In this document: positions 11,273 through 26,200 of the stretch, in pieces
Numbering within the stretch: position 1 is the first letter of the stretch
How the letters are laid out: every line of letters begins with the position of its first letter
Assembly: GCF_042242105.1 (NCBI RefSeq)
Contig: NC_092017.1
Location: 2,455,652 to 2,519,651 of the forward strand
Direction: 5' to 3'
Source of the DNA: Pempheris klunzingeri
Taxonomy: Eukaryota; Chordata; Actinopteri; Acropomatiformes; Pempheridae
Length of the DNA: 64,000 nucleotides
Position numbers and translations under genes: made by a program
Notes under the pieces: model-generated
The model's input: the letters and a program-made list of their open reading frames with translations, nothing else
Told to the model about the DNA's origin: nothing
Database searches by the model: none

Positions 11273-14200
11273 ACCTGTCCTGCACAAAGGGGTGTGTGTA
11301 GGTCTCAGGGTAGTGCAGATTGGTTTTGATGAGTTGGGACAGCTCTGCAGATGGGAGGACAACTGGAGGAGGCAGCTCTGATTTAAACTTGAGCAGCACC
11401 ATCTCCTGAGCCTCCTGCGACAGAAACACAGAGTCACAGTGCACAACGCTACACCTCCTCTTCATGGCCTCATTTTCAGAATCAAACCCTACTGACACAT
11501 GAGGCGTCACACTTTGGGTGTCAAGCTGCATTAGTTTTCTAGATTTCAGTGCCTGGTACGAACACTGTCTTAGCAGTTTTAATTTTGGCGAGGATACAAT
11601 ATGTCTGGTCGTGTCATTTCAAATGTAAGTACCAGCGGGAAACTATCACCGTGAGTTCCACGTGAGGACTGCCGACACACTGACACAGTGGTGACAAAGT
11701 CAAGGCAACGTGTTGACCACGTCAGACCAGCTGTGGGTCCTCAAGACCTTCTGCTTTCATGGTGTGGGAAGCATCAACAACTGGTCTAGGAACTACTTCT
11801 CAAGACCCTAGTCCTACAGCCAGTGGTGTAGCATCTACGCTTGATATCAGCTTGTAGAAAGGTTACGTCAATGTTTTCAACTTGCCTTTTAGGGAACAGA
11901 CACGTTATGTGAAACCTCGGACCATGTTGTGGTGTGCATACTGTACCTCTCTGGGAGTCAGAGAGCTGGCCTCTTTGTCGATAGTCTGCAGGGCCACATG
12001 GAGCTGGCCCTCTAGGATCAGCTGTTTGTTATCCTCGACCATGTACGCCTGTGCAGACACACACACACACATCACATCACAAACTGGAGACAGAAGCACT
12101 AACAATCCATTTAGAGTCTCATTAAAGTTAAAGTTAATATTGAAATCAAGTTGATTGGTGATGGTCAGCCACAGCTCCTCATGTGACTGTTAGGATCCTC
12201 AAGTGCCAATTCAAAAAAAGGGGATGAGGAAAATCATCTCCTTCAAGCTGGTAAGAGTTAAAACTGTAGCTTGTCGTGTCATTTTGAATGACAACATTTT
12301 TATTCTAAGTCAGAATAAAAATGATGTTTTAATAAAATAAATACATTTGCCCGATGCAGCGACGTGCTGATTCCAACCCTTTTAGCTCAACAGAAGGAAG
12401 CAGCTCAGACAGCTACACTTAGCTCCTGCTCACTCCTGAGAGCTTAGTTCTGTTTAAAGGAGTGAAACCTCTCACACACACTTTCTGGGGTCTTTCTCCA
12501 GTCCAAACACTGTCCATAGGTATGAGTGAGAGTGTGAGGGGTTGCCTGTGTCTACATGTCTGTGATGGACTAGTGACCAGTCCAGGGGGCACCCTGCCTT
12601 TCACCCAGAGTCAGCTGGGATTCAGGGATGGATGGATTTGTGGTGTCATGTTTATTGGGAAGTAACTGCAACATCCTTTCAAGTTACTTAGCCAAGTGTC
12701 ATGTTCATTCCAGCTCACAGAAATCTGAGCAACTGTGGAAGAGAATAATAATGCAGCTCAAACTTGAACTTTGAACCCTAAATACATATCAGGGAGTCCT
12801 GTGCTTTGTTGTGCTTTCTGTTTTGTTGAATTAGAAATCATATTCCTTTGTGACTGGTTTTGGGTTTGGCCTCACTGCCTACGTCACAAAGGGAGTTATC
12901 ATGTCGCTCTGTTATGTGTACCTTCCAGATGACGATTATGTTGAGGTCCAACTCATTACACTTCTTGACAATGTTGATGATGTCAGAGGCTCTGTCCTCA
13001 GTGGGGGCGTGGCCCTGATTCTTGCTGCTTGACGTCCTGGATGACGCCACGTCCACTCGTTGAGATTCTGAAGTCCGACAGCTACGGAAGAAGAAGTCTC
13101 CGCAGGGTGTGGAGGAACTGACGATCTGCACGAAGACAATAGCAAGAAGTGGTGGGAAAGGCAGAAGTGGGTAGACAGAGAGAGGGAGAGCAGAAAATAC
13201 CCAAGAAGAAGAACACAGATCAAATGGAGAAAAGGTTCTAGCTTCTAGTCGGCCTTTTTCACAGCACGGCTTGTCCCAGTGGGAAGAACACAGGTGTTGT
13301 TGAGAACATTAAGGATGGCTCTGTCCCAGTAAGCTGTGACGGCCAGAACCCTGAAACTAAAGCAGCTAAATGGAATTCAGCCATTATTCATTTAATCATC
13401 TACACATGTGCTTTTCCTACTGCGACAAAGCCTCTGTGAAAAAGGCCCATTCTGGCTGCAACAAACACCGAACCTTGTGAGGCAGATTTACCATCACATG
13501 CAAGTCCATCGTGGCATGGACCACGGAGGTTCACACCAATCATCTTTAAGTTCCAGTCGGGGCTTAGGTGTGACAGCAGCAGCTACTTAGTTAGTTCCAA
13601 AACAACAATGGCGGCTCCCTTAGGGGTTAGTACACATGCTGCTGAAGTATCAGTTATATCTCTGTACTTATTTAATCCCAGGCACTATTTCTCTTTAGAA
13701 AATGTACACTTTACATTTTGGATTTGTATTTAACGTTTGTATTTTAAGTTGCGTCAACTGTGTACTCTTGCAATGCAATTTCCTTCGGGATCAATAAAGT
13801 TGATCTTATTCTTATCTGATCTAGAAAAGATTTGATCATTGAGAGAAAAGCACCGAACAGCACTGAAGGATTTTCTCCATGGAAAAGAAGTGTTGGCTTT
13901 AGCGAGATTGTAAACTACTTTATATGGTTTGTTGATTTGATGTGGATGTGTCACACTGGGATGGACAGATACCCTCCTGCCTCAGATGGTTGTGTGCAAC
14001 AACTCATCTGGAGCGTCACCACAAAGACAAACTGGAATCTGTGCTTGATCTCTGAGCTCAACACCATCAGATGACAAACGACTGCTGTTCTTTTCTAAAA
14101 CTGTTACAAAGCATCAAAAAGAGAACACGCATCAGATAAATGAAACCAACAACAACATTTTGCTTTCAGTTTACCCGCTCATTTCCCAGATTCAGGTCTG

Positions 14201-17200
14201 CAAAGGTGTACTTCCCCACAGCGTCCAAGGTATCTACACACAACAGACACGACACAGTCAGACTGAAAGCCCTAAATCTACAATACTGACTGTGGTTTGA
14301 TGATGTGACCTGTATGAAGTACCTTGGTAGGGCTTGCACCGTGTGGCCCTGAAACACAACTTGGCTCTTTCTCTGCTGGTGAGTTTACAGTCTAGAGGGG
14401 ACAGGGAGAGATGCTGTGACTGTGATCAATCAATCAATCAATCAATCAATGTCTTTATTTATATAGCATAACAAACATTATCACAAGACATTTCTCATAT
14501 AGAGCAGGTCAAGAACAAACTCTTTAAACAGGTTTGTCATATGTAGCAGTAACACTAGAATGGCCAACCCCTCCGGAGGCAGAAGTCAAAAGGTTTAGTT
14601 TACTTCATTATATATATTTGTTTCCTGGTTAGGATTAGTTATTTCATTTCTATTTAGTTCTCCATGTTTGATTCATGCTTAAATTGACCACAGATTAACC
14701 CCTAATGCATTTAGTTAGAGTTAGTCAGTTCACTCTGTGTTCAACTGTGGATCTTTGACCATCAAGCAGGATATTCATTTTGCCATTACATAATTACTAC
14801 AGTATTATGTAACATTTCATTATTATTATTCATTTTTCAAAGCTCCAGAATATTAATGAACCATTTGTGTGCATTATTAAAAGCACCTTGTAGTATCAGT
14901 GTATCACAGTATCTTTAAAAGTGGGTCCCTGTGCTGATCTACACAGAACACAAATCCAGCCCCTATGTGAGAAGTAACTGATACAGATGTATGAGAGATA
15001 AATGGAAGTGGAAGAAATAAAGCCCAGGTGCCAGACAAACCTTTATCCTTGGCTGGGTTGATACACTTGTGAAGGCGCCAGTGTTGACTGCTGCTGGACA
15101 CCTGGACAATGTGGAATTCACGCACACCAGCTTCACTCTGGGAGCCAAGAGGAGGCAGTTATAGGCTGTTCACCTTGACATGTGAGAGCTTCATACAGGA
15201 GGTGTGTGGCACGCCGTGCATCTCACCGTGTTAATGTTCTCCACGTCAACAAAGACCAGCGTTCCGCCGCTGCCTTTGTCATCCACACTGTGAAGAGGAG
15301 GAACGCTGCTGCGGCAGGCCGACACCTGCACACTCAGAGACCGACTTGCACAGATAAACACTGTGTGACGTAACACCCGATGACTTCGCACGAAGAGAAG
15401 GGAGAAAGAGTAAGGTGATGGAGACGCTGTGAACACACACCTCAGCTAACAGCCATTACATCTCTAACCATTTCTAATGGAAGTCTGTGAGAAGAGCAAG
15501 AGTGACCACACACAAAGAAGAAATGAAAGGGAACACTAACAATGTGGAGGGGGTCACAGAGCGACACAGGGTGTAAGGCTTATTTCTAAGTAGTGGACAC
15601 TAAGCGTGTCTCTCCTTAATGATTAAGAGTTCATTACTTTTATCAGAACATTTTGGATTCTACTTTAAAGAGATGATGACCCCTTTCTGCTACAAGCATC
15701 CCGGCTCGGTTACCCCCGAACAGAGGGAAGTGACCGTAGCTCTCAAAAACTCTCACAACTATACATCCGGACCAAATTCTGGATTATGACAGGGCAAAGG
15801 TATGCACACATGAACACACACTCCAGTCAAGTCAAAGTAAGCCACTAAGCATTTCACAAATGTCTGTCGACCAAATGAATACTGGTGACACGCACTGTGT
15901 GAAATATGTTGTGCACAAGTTGAAACCCAGATGAAGTTCCTAGAAAAGCTCTCTACTGATCAGCTCTGTTCTAGTCTTATACAGGTTCCTAATACTAATG
16001 TTAAAATGAGACATTTGGATAAATAAGCCCTACTATGCATGCAGTCTTCTTTACCTGATTTTGTTTCCTTTCTCCGTGCTTTCGTAGTAGAACAGGAAAT
16101 TGATTTCATGGACTCCCTCCTGGTCTGGTCCTCGGAGCCAGAGGGGCAGCTGGGTGGACTCGCCTGGTTGCAGCATGCTGCCTTCTATTGGGATCTCCAC
16201 CACACCGGCCGGCTGGCTGAAATCCTCGGCTGAGACCAACATCTCAGACGCCACTGAACCTGGTTGGAGTGCCGTGGCCATGGTTTTATAAGCTGAGCAG
16301 TTTTCAGCCGAGGTGGGGCTGAGGGGCGTGAGGGGTGTCGTAGCCTGACTGCCAAAAGTGAAGAAGTCGGGGTGTGTGGAAGCAACTCGGACGCCGCGCA
16401 AAGCAACGCTGCTGACGTTACAGAACTCAACGTAGGCCTTTCTGATCTCACCGCACAGCAGAGCAGTCGGAAACTGCAGGAAGAAAACCTGAAATACACA
16501 CACACACACACACACACACGGTGATAAACAGTCAGGTTTAGCACAACTGTGACCCTTTTTTTTTGCATGTTTGATAGTTTTGAGTTGTCCAGAAGACTGT
16601 AAATGACTAAAACATGATTTTGAATTTTGAAAGTGATTCTTCTCATGTCTGTATTATTCGTCTAACACTTTGTATTTTGTCATGGGATTTATAACACATT
16701 ACTTTGACTACATTTCCTCTTGTCTGGCCTTGTGCTTCTCAGCCTGGGCTGTGGCTTGCTACGTTTCTGACGGACATTAAACTCACTCACAAAGTAGAGA
16801 GCCTCAGGGTAGAGACACAATTTGAGGACGGGTGGAATGTGTGCTAAATGTTGTCAGTGCAAGGCTAATCAGCAGTCAGACATACTCAGACATAGAGTGA
16901 AACAGCATCCCTTCTTGTAAGCAAGGCAGGTATTATGTAGGGAAATCCCATTTAATTCTAACACATACTCAACATTAAATGACAGACTGTGTTCAGGGGC
17001 AATAAAATACTAATCAGGACATCCTTAGTCTTTAGATTGGCCACATTCTGTTAGAGTGTCCTAACAGTACCTCCATTAGGGGCATGGGTGGTGTTATGAT
17101 GGGATTCAGACGGAGATCAGGACCATGTCGAACCAACATCTTGTCCTCTTTGGTCTGGTTGAGTCGAGGTCCCTGGATCTTGAGATCCTGTCTGCCACGA

Positions 17201-20200
17201 ACAACCATCAAATCTAATGTTTGCTGGCCTGTAGACATGGAAATATCCACACAGTGTGTTAAGAGTGGCAGTAAGAATATCTGACATTGGGAGTTTTCTT
17301 TTCTTTGATAAATGTTTTCTCTAAAAATGACCTTACACAGATCAAAAATGCAAATGCAGTACAAGTCAGTCGGTCAGAGTCAGCAATGTGTCTGTACTCC
17401 TAACACAGTACTTTCATTCAGCAAGCACAACTGCAAGTCGGTGACACGACTACTGACATCAGAGTACAAACTGATACTAAAGCATCCGACAGCAACGTCC
17501 AAGGATCCAAGTTAAAGTAAATATCAGCTGACAAAACTCTGTGCATTACCTTCAGCGGTGGGAGCCATCTCTGCAGAGACATCAGCAGCCAGGTTGTACA
17601 CCACACCAACAATGTTCAGCTGGCCTGTTCTGTGCGGCAGCAGTCTGAGCCGAGCCTTGTATCAAGAGCAACAAAACAAACTCATGATCTGCACTCTTAA
17701 TTCTAGCTCACTTGCATTACTGTCTCTGGTCTGCAGGTGGATCACATCTCATCAAGCCATATCATCTGGATAGTGCACTTCTACGCCACCAACAGTCAAA
17801 TACATGTCAGTTCACCTCTAGACAGTCATGTCAGCACCTTACCATTTTGGTCTCCTCTGGACTGATGTGAAATTCAAGAATGACCTCAGAGGTAACGATG
17901 TCGTCCTGCTGTGTCATCTGCAAGAGTAAATAGATATTGAATGGACCATCTTTGTTTTGGTTTTTCATTGCATCTATCCATCAAACGGAACACAGATCAC
18001 AAGATGAAATGTTGCCCACCCCTAGAGCCAGGGTCTCCTCATTGGTGATGGCCACCTCTTCAGTTGTCTTGTCCATTGATGGAGACACACCACCGGCAGT
18101 GAATCTCCAGAGGAGTGAGAGGTTGGAGAGAGCCAGAGAAACCTTCAGAGGGTTCCTGAACGCAACCTCCACTATGATGGGTTCTGTAAACGGAGCATGA
18201 GTAATAATTATTGTTCTTTATATTGTGGCCAGGGTCCATTCAAACTGTCCCACTGTGTTTGAGCACTGAAGATCTCTTACCCTCCACTACAGCCAGTGGG
18301 TGGCGCAAGTTGTCTGTCTGGCTGTTCAGGCAGCACTGGGTGGGCTGGAAGTTTGCTGGGACAATCCCCCGGTTGGCAGCAGCCACGAGCTGTTCCTCTA
18401 GATGGCACCACATGGCTGCCAAATCCTGGTCATACTCCTGGTCCAAGGACACATGAGTGGCTGCCTGCTTTTCCCCTGCACACACACACACACACACACA
18501 CACAGATGAAATGGTAATTGGTCTCTAGAGAGGCACAATACAAGTAGTCATTTCGACCACTTTCACACTACATCCACGTTCATCCATTCACACATCATTC
18601 AAGGACACCTCGACATGCGGACTGGAGGATCCAGCTCCATCCTGCTCCATCTCTGAGCCACATTACTAACCATTAGATAATAAGAAGCAAAAAATCTATC
18701 ACTGGTTAATCAACATAATCAATACCACTACACATTCACACCTTGGAACGCCAAATTAGAGTAAACCTTTATCTAAAGGCAGCTCATTGATTCATTGATT
18801 AATACTGCTGTTAACATATATGGTTCACTAGTATTGCGTGGTGTACTGCAGGATTCAAATAGAGGCCTGTTTGAAATCATTTCAGTGGCAGAGTCCTGCC
18901 GACACAGTTGCAGTTCCAGGATTGGTAACAACTGATCTACACTACAAGGCAACTCGAACAAAGGAGGATGGACTTACCAAACAGAGAGTCTAAAAGAGAG
19001 GCTGACGACAAACAAAATAAAACACTAATCAGTATTGGAAAAGCTGCCTACTTTATCTTCCTGTAACATCTAAACGTGTAGCAGGTTTCTGTTAGTGTGT
19101 TAGTGTGCTGTGTAATGGATGGAAGACCATGAAAGCAGGTGATGAGCGGCTATGTAGAATGCTGCTAATGGTCTAACCGTAGCGTTAGCCAAGGCTGCAG
19201 TTCATTCTAGCTCATGTTTATGTAACGTTCTGTAACCGCATCACGATTCCAATCGGGACCGGGATGCACAAAAGTTGGCCTCTGAAATAAATTCATTTTT
19301 CTGCTAGCTTGTGTATGTAGATCTGAAAGCAGGCGATGATGTTGAATGTTGCTAATGCTTATCCGTCAGGGTCGTTGGATCCAATCACAGGGCCAACCAC
19401 TCGCACTCACACCTATGGGTAATTTCAGAGTCACCAGTTTACCTAACCTGCATGTCTTTGGAGGATGCCGGAGTACCCGCAAGCACGGGGAGAACTCCAC
19501 ACAGGTTCAAACCTGGATTCCAATCGTGTGCTAACCACCACACCATGCTGCTAAAGAATTGCTGCTATACTGTGTAATTGCATTGGAATCACATACACGA
19601 TCAGTTGAAGCTGCTCAGACAACATTTTCCTTCACTGAGCGGCTGTGGGTTCGATCTCCACTCCACTCGTGTCGTAGTGTCCTTCCACAAGACAGTAATC
19701 CCCAACTGAATGATTGGTTTCCTCCATTCACACACTGGTGTGTGCGAATTGTAGAAATTATGTGTATGTAATCAACATTTCACATGGTGAAAAGATTGTT
19801 ATATCATCTATTCATTATTTGCATCTGTGTTCATTAGGGATCCATGCCATGATGTCTGCTGCTGGAACCCTATAGTTTTTGTCCTCTTTATCCATTTATT
19901 TATTTATCTTTTGTTTCTCTGCTAAAAGCCTTTGTGCAGCCAAACTGTAAAACCTGATGACACCCTGCATCTGCAGATTTAGTTCATCATCCAGTTCAGA
20001 TCAGCCTCTTTCAAGTAAGTATCAATGAATTTGAACAACTCGTCCTCAGTTGCTCTGTCAGTTACACATTCACAGTTGCCCCGCGCCCCCCAGTTTGGGA
20101 ACCACTGCCTTAGCCCTTGCTCCTCAAAGATGCTCCTCCTTCAAGATGGTGGAGCAGAATATCTTCCTGCTCAAGCGAGAGATGAGGAGCAAGGAAATAC

Positions 20201-23200
20201 CAAATAAGAGACATGGGAAGGACCCAGAGATATTTTGTTTAACGAAGGTCATGTGGATAGATTTTTTGATTACATTTTAGTTTTTTTAAATGGGGGGGGG
20301 ATTGATCATTGTATTACCTTCTGCAAGGCGGCGCTCATGTCCAAAGTAGACCCTTGTGGCTGAGCTGTTGATGGAGGGCAGAGGCAGCTGAGGGAGGCTG
20401 ACTTCATTTCCCCCGATCACACTCTGAAAACACACACATGCAATCACCTTGGTTATTTGTCTGCTTTCATTACTTAAATATCACTATCTATCTATATAGA
20501 ATGCTATAATGACATATATATTCTTGATATTTGATATGGTTGTTGATTTTTTTCTTATATTATTCAATGAATTCAGTTATGAAACGAGTCAAATCCAAGT
20601 CTTCGAAACAGTTGTGCTAACAATGATCCTTGGTTATGTATCATTTCTGCTGCACACTGTCGAAAAACTCTGCTTTTTGCTACACTTAGATTGAAACTTT
20701 TATCTTTGTCTAGTTCTGGTTCAGTGCTCACACGTGGCCACAGTCACTTGGTGATATCATGATGTACAGCTGTGTCTGGTATGCAGAATTACAATGGCAA
20801 GACATTTTGCTATGGTTCTTCTTCTGAGCTGGTGGACGTGTGGGGATGTTGAGCAGAAGAGGTTTGAGACCAGAGCCTTGGGGAGCTCCAAGTCATTGTT
20901 ATTTACTCAGATATGTAGTTGCTCATTTAGACAAAGGGGTCTCCATCCTGTACAGTTGGCTAATTCAGCATAGCGACTACAGTTACCTTGTAAACATAGA
21001 GGTACTCTCTGAGGAAGGCGCCTTGTTGTGTGGCCGTTTGCCTGCTGTCATTGGTCAGGATCTGTCTGAAGGCCGTTACAGCATTCTCTGGTTGGTGAAG
21101 TGTGAAGGACTGACGGCCAATCGTGAAGTTGATATGGTCCTCTGCCAGAGACCAGCCCCTCTCCTTGTACACCTGCATGGCTTGGCAGTAACAGCGCAGT
21201 GCGTGCCTCCTCTGCATTGGACACAATCCAGAGGGTACAAGACAAGAGGAAGAGGAGGTTGTTACATAAGGCAACCATCAAGGACCAGACACTTTCATCT
21301 GTGGTTCTTCTCTAACACCACCAGTAAATCAATCAGTGTGAGGAGGGCCGGCCATAGTGATTTGGAAAGTGGTAGGAGGCACACTCTAGATGCTCTGTCA
21401 CAGTCCAAAATAGTTTTTTCTTCTGTTTTGTGATTTATAAGTGCCACTTATGGCACATATGTGCATGTGATGATCAGATATGTTGCTACGCATTTTCCTA
21501 GTTGACTCAAAGTAAATCCATTTTTTTTCCTTTTCACTTTTTGTGTTACATATGTACAACTGACACCCTTCTCTCCAGGCAGACTCAGTCTAGAGGCCCA
21601 TACTTCTCATCAGGGGCATCTCTGATTCTGTGATATAGAGTTACTTTTATCAGCAAACATACACAGTACAATATCACTCAAAATAACATATCATATGACA
21701 TAAAAGCTCTCAAGTAACATAGTTCTTGGTTTTTCCCATGATATGATCAATAATATCAGAAAGAGCATCAAAGCAAAATGTGTCTGGGTGCCTCCTCCTT
21801 TTGAATCCTGGATAGCATGGAGGCTATGTCAGGCAAAACCAAAGAAAGATAATGATTTACTCACTAAAAAAGTCTTGTAATGACCACCAGTAGTGATATA
21901 GGGTTGACATTTTGAATTTCTATGTATTTCAATGAGTGCCCTATAAAGGGTTAAGTACTGTAAACTGTAACAAAATATACTGCTGAACAAAAAGAATCTG
22001 GGACAGTAACTGTTTGCAATGCTACAGGTTAAAGATTGAACCAGTATGGCTATGAGAGCTGTACCGTCGGCAGGGACATCATCACACTCCCACATATAAC
22101 CCTGTTTAGAGCTTCTGGGCACCAGTGTTAGGTTAGGCCACGCAGACCAGGAAGGGTTGAAAGGCTCACCTGTCCTGCTTTGCTGAAACGATGACCGGCC
22201 AGGATCATATGGAAGGCAAACTTGCGCACCATAGGACTACGCATATTAATAAAACAATGGGCGGCCTGTTCCAACAGCAGAGCACTGCGCAGGTCAGAGT
22301 CCTGAACAAAAAGGTCAAATAAAAAAGAATTGGTTGAAGTTTGACTTGATAATTCTACTTCTGTGAATTCATTCATCCATCGATAGAAAACCCCACAGCA
22401 GGTTACTAGATTCACAACTGTAAACTGGTGAGAACAGCAGTTCCCACAGTATTCAGTAAATCTATTACACAAGTAAACACAATGTATCACTTTTACCCAG
22501 TTGTGTGAGAATTATTAAAGCATGGTGCACAGACAGGTTTAATGATAGTGGAGTTAAGTGTGCAGTGCACCTGGGTAAGACGGGACATACAACAGGGCTG
22601 AACATGGTGTGATGTTTCCTCACCTCGCTGGTCATCTTGATGAGGAGAGTTGCAGCATCTGAGTATTTGCCCTGACTCTTGAGTATCTCCGCACTGAGTA
22701 AAGCACAGCGCTCAGCCAGCACCATGTTCCTGTAGAGGCAGAGGGAAGAATGTTAACATGCTGACGTCAAAGCTGCAAACACTGACAGCTGCCACAGACA
22801 CAAAAGGGACGTCTGAAAGGACAAGCAAAACTTTATGGGATATTCTGAATTCTTATCACAGGCAGTTACAGTAAGTATAATAATGAGTTTTGAGTCAACT
22901 CATGCCTTATGTAATATTTTCCAATAATCAAACGTTTGTGTCTTTTTTTCCAACAACCTTCGATTATTTTAGTATTCTCAGGGCGAACACTGGAAAAACA
23001 TCTATGAAAAGAATATGACACTGGAATAGCACAATATCCTGTTACACAAACACTGACTTTAAACTGGAATAGCAGGCAGAAAAAAATGTTCTAATCAGGT
23101 CATACTTGCAGACATCTCTGTACGTCTGTATCGCTGTGTCCATGTAGTGTGCTGGGTATGGTCTGGGAGCTCCAGCCTGCAGAAAGGCTGACACTGCAGC

Positions 23201-26200
23201 CATTTCCTGCAGAGCATGGCGAGATGAATGAATTGACCATGAGGACAGATGCAGTAATCCAGAAAGGAAGGGGAGAGAAAAGAAGGGTTGAGGACAATAA
23301 ACGCCGTGATGCAGGAGTTAAAATAAGAGTATTTGCCTTTTGAAAGAAGAAAGAGCACAGACCTCTTACAACTGAAAAGTTGAGCTGATGAGCAGTATTA
23401 CTATAAAACTGAAGTGACTGGGTCAGTTCACTGACTTTATCACTCTTTCCTATTGTACTGCTGTTACACTACGGCCACAGCCTTGGCTACTGTTCAGCCA
23501 CACTTACAGTCTCACCTAAGGTTAAAACATTGGCTGAAGTACAGAGTGTATCCCCTGTGACATTAGCAAACACCTCAAATTGAAAACGAAGGCTTGAAAG
23601 CAGGCTTCCTTAATGCAGCGTTAAGATTTGAGTCAGGAAATGAATGCTATTAGCACATGAACCTCGTGAGGACAGATAGAAAGGTGCTGTGAGTGTGCAT
23701 GTTCTCACCAGTGCCCCTGCAGCATACAGCATGGCCTGATCTGACAGGAAGTCTTTCTTTGCAGTGTGGTAACAGCTGTAGGCCAGCTCATAGTGCTGAA
23801 CCAGGAAGCACAGGTCGGCCATCTTCCTGATCTGCAGCTCAGGGGCTTCTGGGGGATATCTGACATGACAAATGTGAAAGATTAAACCAGCAGCCGGTGT
23901 TTATGGTGTACCACCGTGCTAATATGTAAATACAAAGGAGCCTCATGAAGTGTCAGATGAAGTGTGATGCTGGGCAACTTACAAAAGGCCACATGTGCTC
24001 TTTGGTTCACTGATGCTCTTCTCTGGAACTTTGCCTCCACCAAACCACTTCTTGGTCGCAGTGAACAGAGACCGACTTAGACCTTTCCTGGAGACTAGCT
24101 GTGGAAAGGGAGGCAGATCATGTGTTTGAGTACTGGGAGGATGTTGATTGTCAAGATAAACAGTTGTCCAGTAGCTGCCTGTGAAACAGCTAGTAGTGTT
24201 CTCAAGAAAGTTCCGGGTTCAAATCCACTGGCCAGCAGGTTTGTAGTTTGTTCTAAACACCTAAGTGATGACAGTCTAATGTTGGATATTCAGACTTTGA
24301 GTTGATCATTAAATACAGCTGAAAGTTTATACATTTTGCCAAGACCCTTAATTTGCAATTGGGGTTGAATAATTGAGTCCAACTGCAAATATTTTTCAGG
24401 TTTTTTTGATGCTGTTTTGAAGGCAAAGGGAGGTCCCACCTAATATTGATTAGATTTAGATTTTTCTTCTGTTTGCTCACTTTGCATTTTGTAAATTGCT
24501 AAAAAATAAACATTTCAATTTTATATTTTTGAAAGCATTCTTATTTTACAGCATTTCTTCACATCTGCCTGAGACTTATGCAGTGCTGTATATCGCAATT
24601 GGGCTTGGGCATGGCACGTCAAACCTGTGGCACGTTAACCCACTAATTTGTTTTAGTATTTTAGAAGTACAAGGAGTGCTCGAAAACTCGAAAATTTGCA
24701 TGTGCATCATCAGTGGCCAAATGTAATATTTGATATGGGTCTTGGGTGTGGTTGTGGTAAATCAGCTCAAGGGCGCCCCCTGGAAAATTAAAGGTCAGGT
24801 CAATATAAGCTTCCCCCACTGCCCTTTATCACTTTTTCTTGCTTTAGCTCTGCTGGACCCCTGAAGGTCCCATTCCTGGCCTCCAGCTGCAGCCTCAGTG
24901 TGGCCTGTACCAGAGCAGACCACCTGTTTCAGGGAAACGACACAAAGTCCTGCCTGAACCAAGTTTCTCAGCACCAGCAGGTATGACCTGAAGTCTGCCA
25001 GCTGGTCTTCAGAGCAACAGGAGCTCACCAGCAAGTTAGCACCGAGCTGCTAACTAGCAAGGAACAAAGGGGCACAGAGCCATTTTGGAGGTAGTCTCCA
25101 TTTGGTTCTCCCACCTTTTGTAGTTATGTCTTACCTTCTTTTGCATATTCACGTGTATATGTAAGTCTGTTTTCTCTAGCACCAGATTGTGGACACAGAA
25201 GGGGACATTCATCTCACTTCTAGTGCGACTTCCAGGGGCACGCAGCCCTACTGACTGCACAAACCAATGCATGTGGGGGCAAGGGCCGATTCAACGCTGC
25301 TTGCAGCTTTCATTACGTTTGTTCTGTAAATCTGTAAACGTCATATCACATAGTCAATATTCTGTATGTCTTTTATTTTATGTGGCATTTTCTTTTACGG
25401 AGATTTAGCGATTTTAATGGCAGGGTTCACCTCCCCACGTTCTAACAAACAAAACAAATGCCCCCCCCGCCAACAGTAATTTGCAAAAGGTGTCATCACT
25501 GCCACAAACAAGCCTAAACCATAATGAGAATGGCTTCAGCCAGAGCTTTCGCCAGACCAGAAGCATGGAGATAGGTCTGGCTATGCGAGACAGACTCATT
25601 TATAATTGATGAGGGTAGGTTAAATAACAAGAACACCTCTCTGTAGAATGCAACACTGTTCAACAGCACCACAAACTACATCCTCCAAATGACGACACAG
25701 TTGAATTAATCCTTCAACTCTGAATATCAGATCCAGTAAGATAGTTATAGTATTACACGTTAGCTGTAGCTGGAGTTGAATACATTTTTGAAGTTTTGGT
25801 GAGTCAGTCACACTGTTAATTTAGCACAATCTAAACCAGTTATGTCAGTCAATCAATCAATCTTTATTTATATAGCAACAATTCACAACAGCGTTATATC
25901 AAGACTCTTTCCATAAAGAGCAGGTCTAGACCAAACTCTTTAATTAGAGAGAGACCCAACGATTCAGGAATTCAACATTAAGGATTCAAGAATCCCCACA
26001 TGAGCAGCATCAGATATTAGATTAGGACACAGTGGAGGAAGAACTCCCCTTTGTCTGTCAATGTTCAAGAGTTGGAGTTGTACCTGGTCATTGAGTTGTC
26101 TGATGTTCTTCTCTATGTGTGGCAGCAGACCTCTGAAGGTGAACTCTTGGATGAACTGTCTGATGTGGTCATGATCATTCAGGGTGAGACATGCCCCATG

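Noticed and set aside
13600-13625. ATGGCGGCTCCC, YY1-like motif in trappc8 intron 24
   Set aside because: A single motif deep inside a gene with no CpG island or exon nearby. It is not enough to call an internal promoter.
19640-19665. tRNA-like GGGTTCGATC box
   Set aside because: It belongs to a family B interspersed repeat. No acceptor stem, D-arm or anticodon arm can be drawn around it.
20840-21433. 197-codon plus-strand ORF
   Set aside because: It lies antisense to trappc8 exon 13 (20987-21211) and extends into flanking intron. The antisense strand of conserved coding DNA often stays open by chance.
24205-24240. GGGTTCAAATCC, resembling a tRNA B box
   Set aside because: It is a fragment of a short interspersed repeat and lacks the rest of a tRNA.
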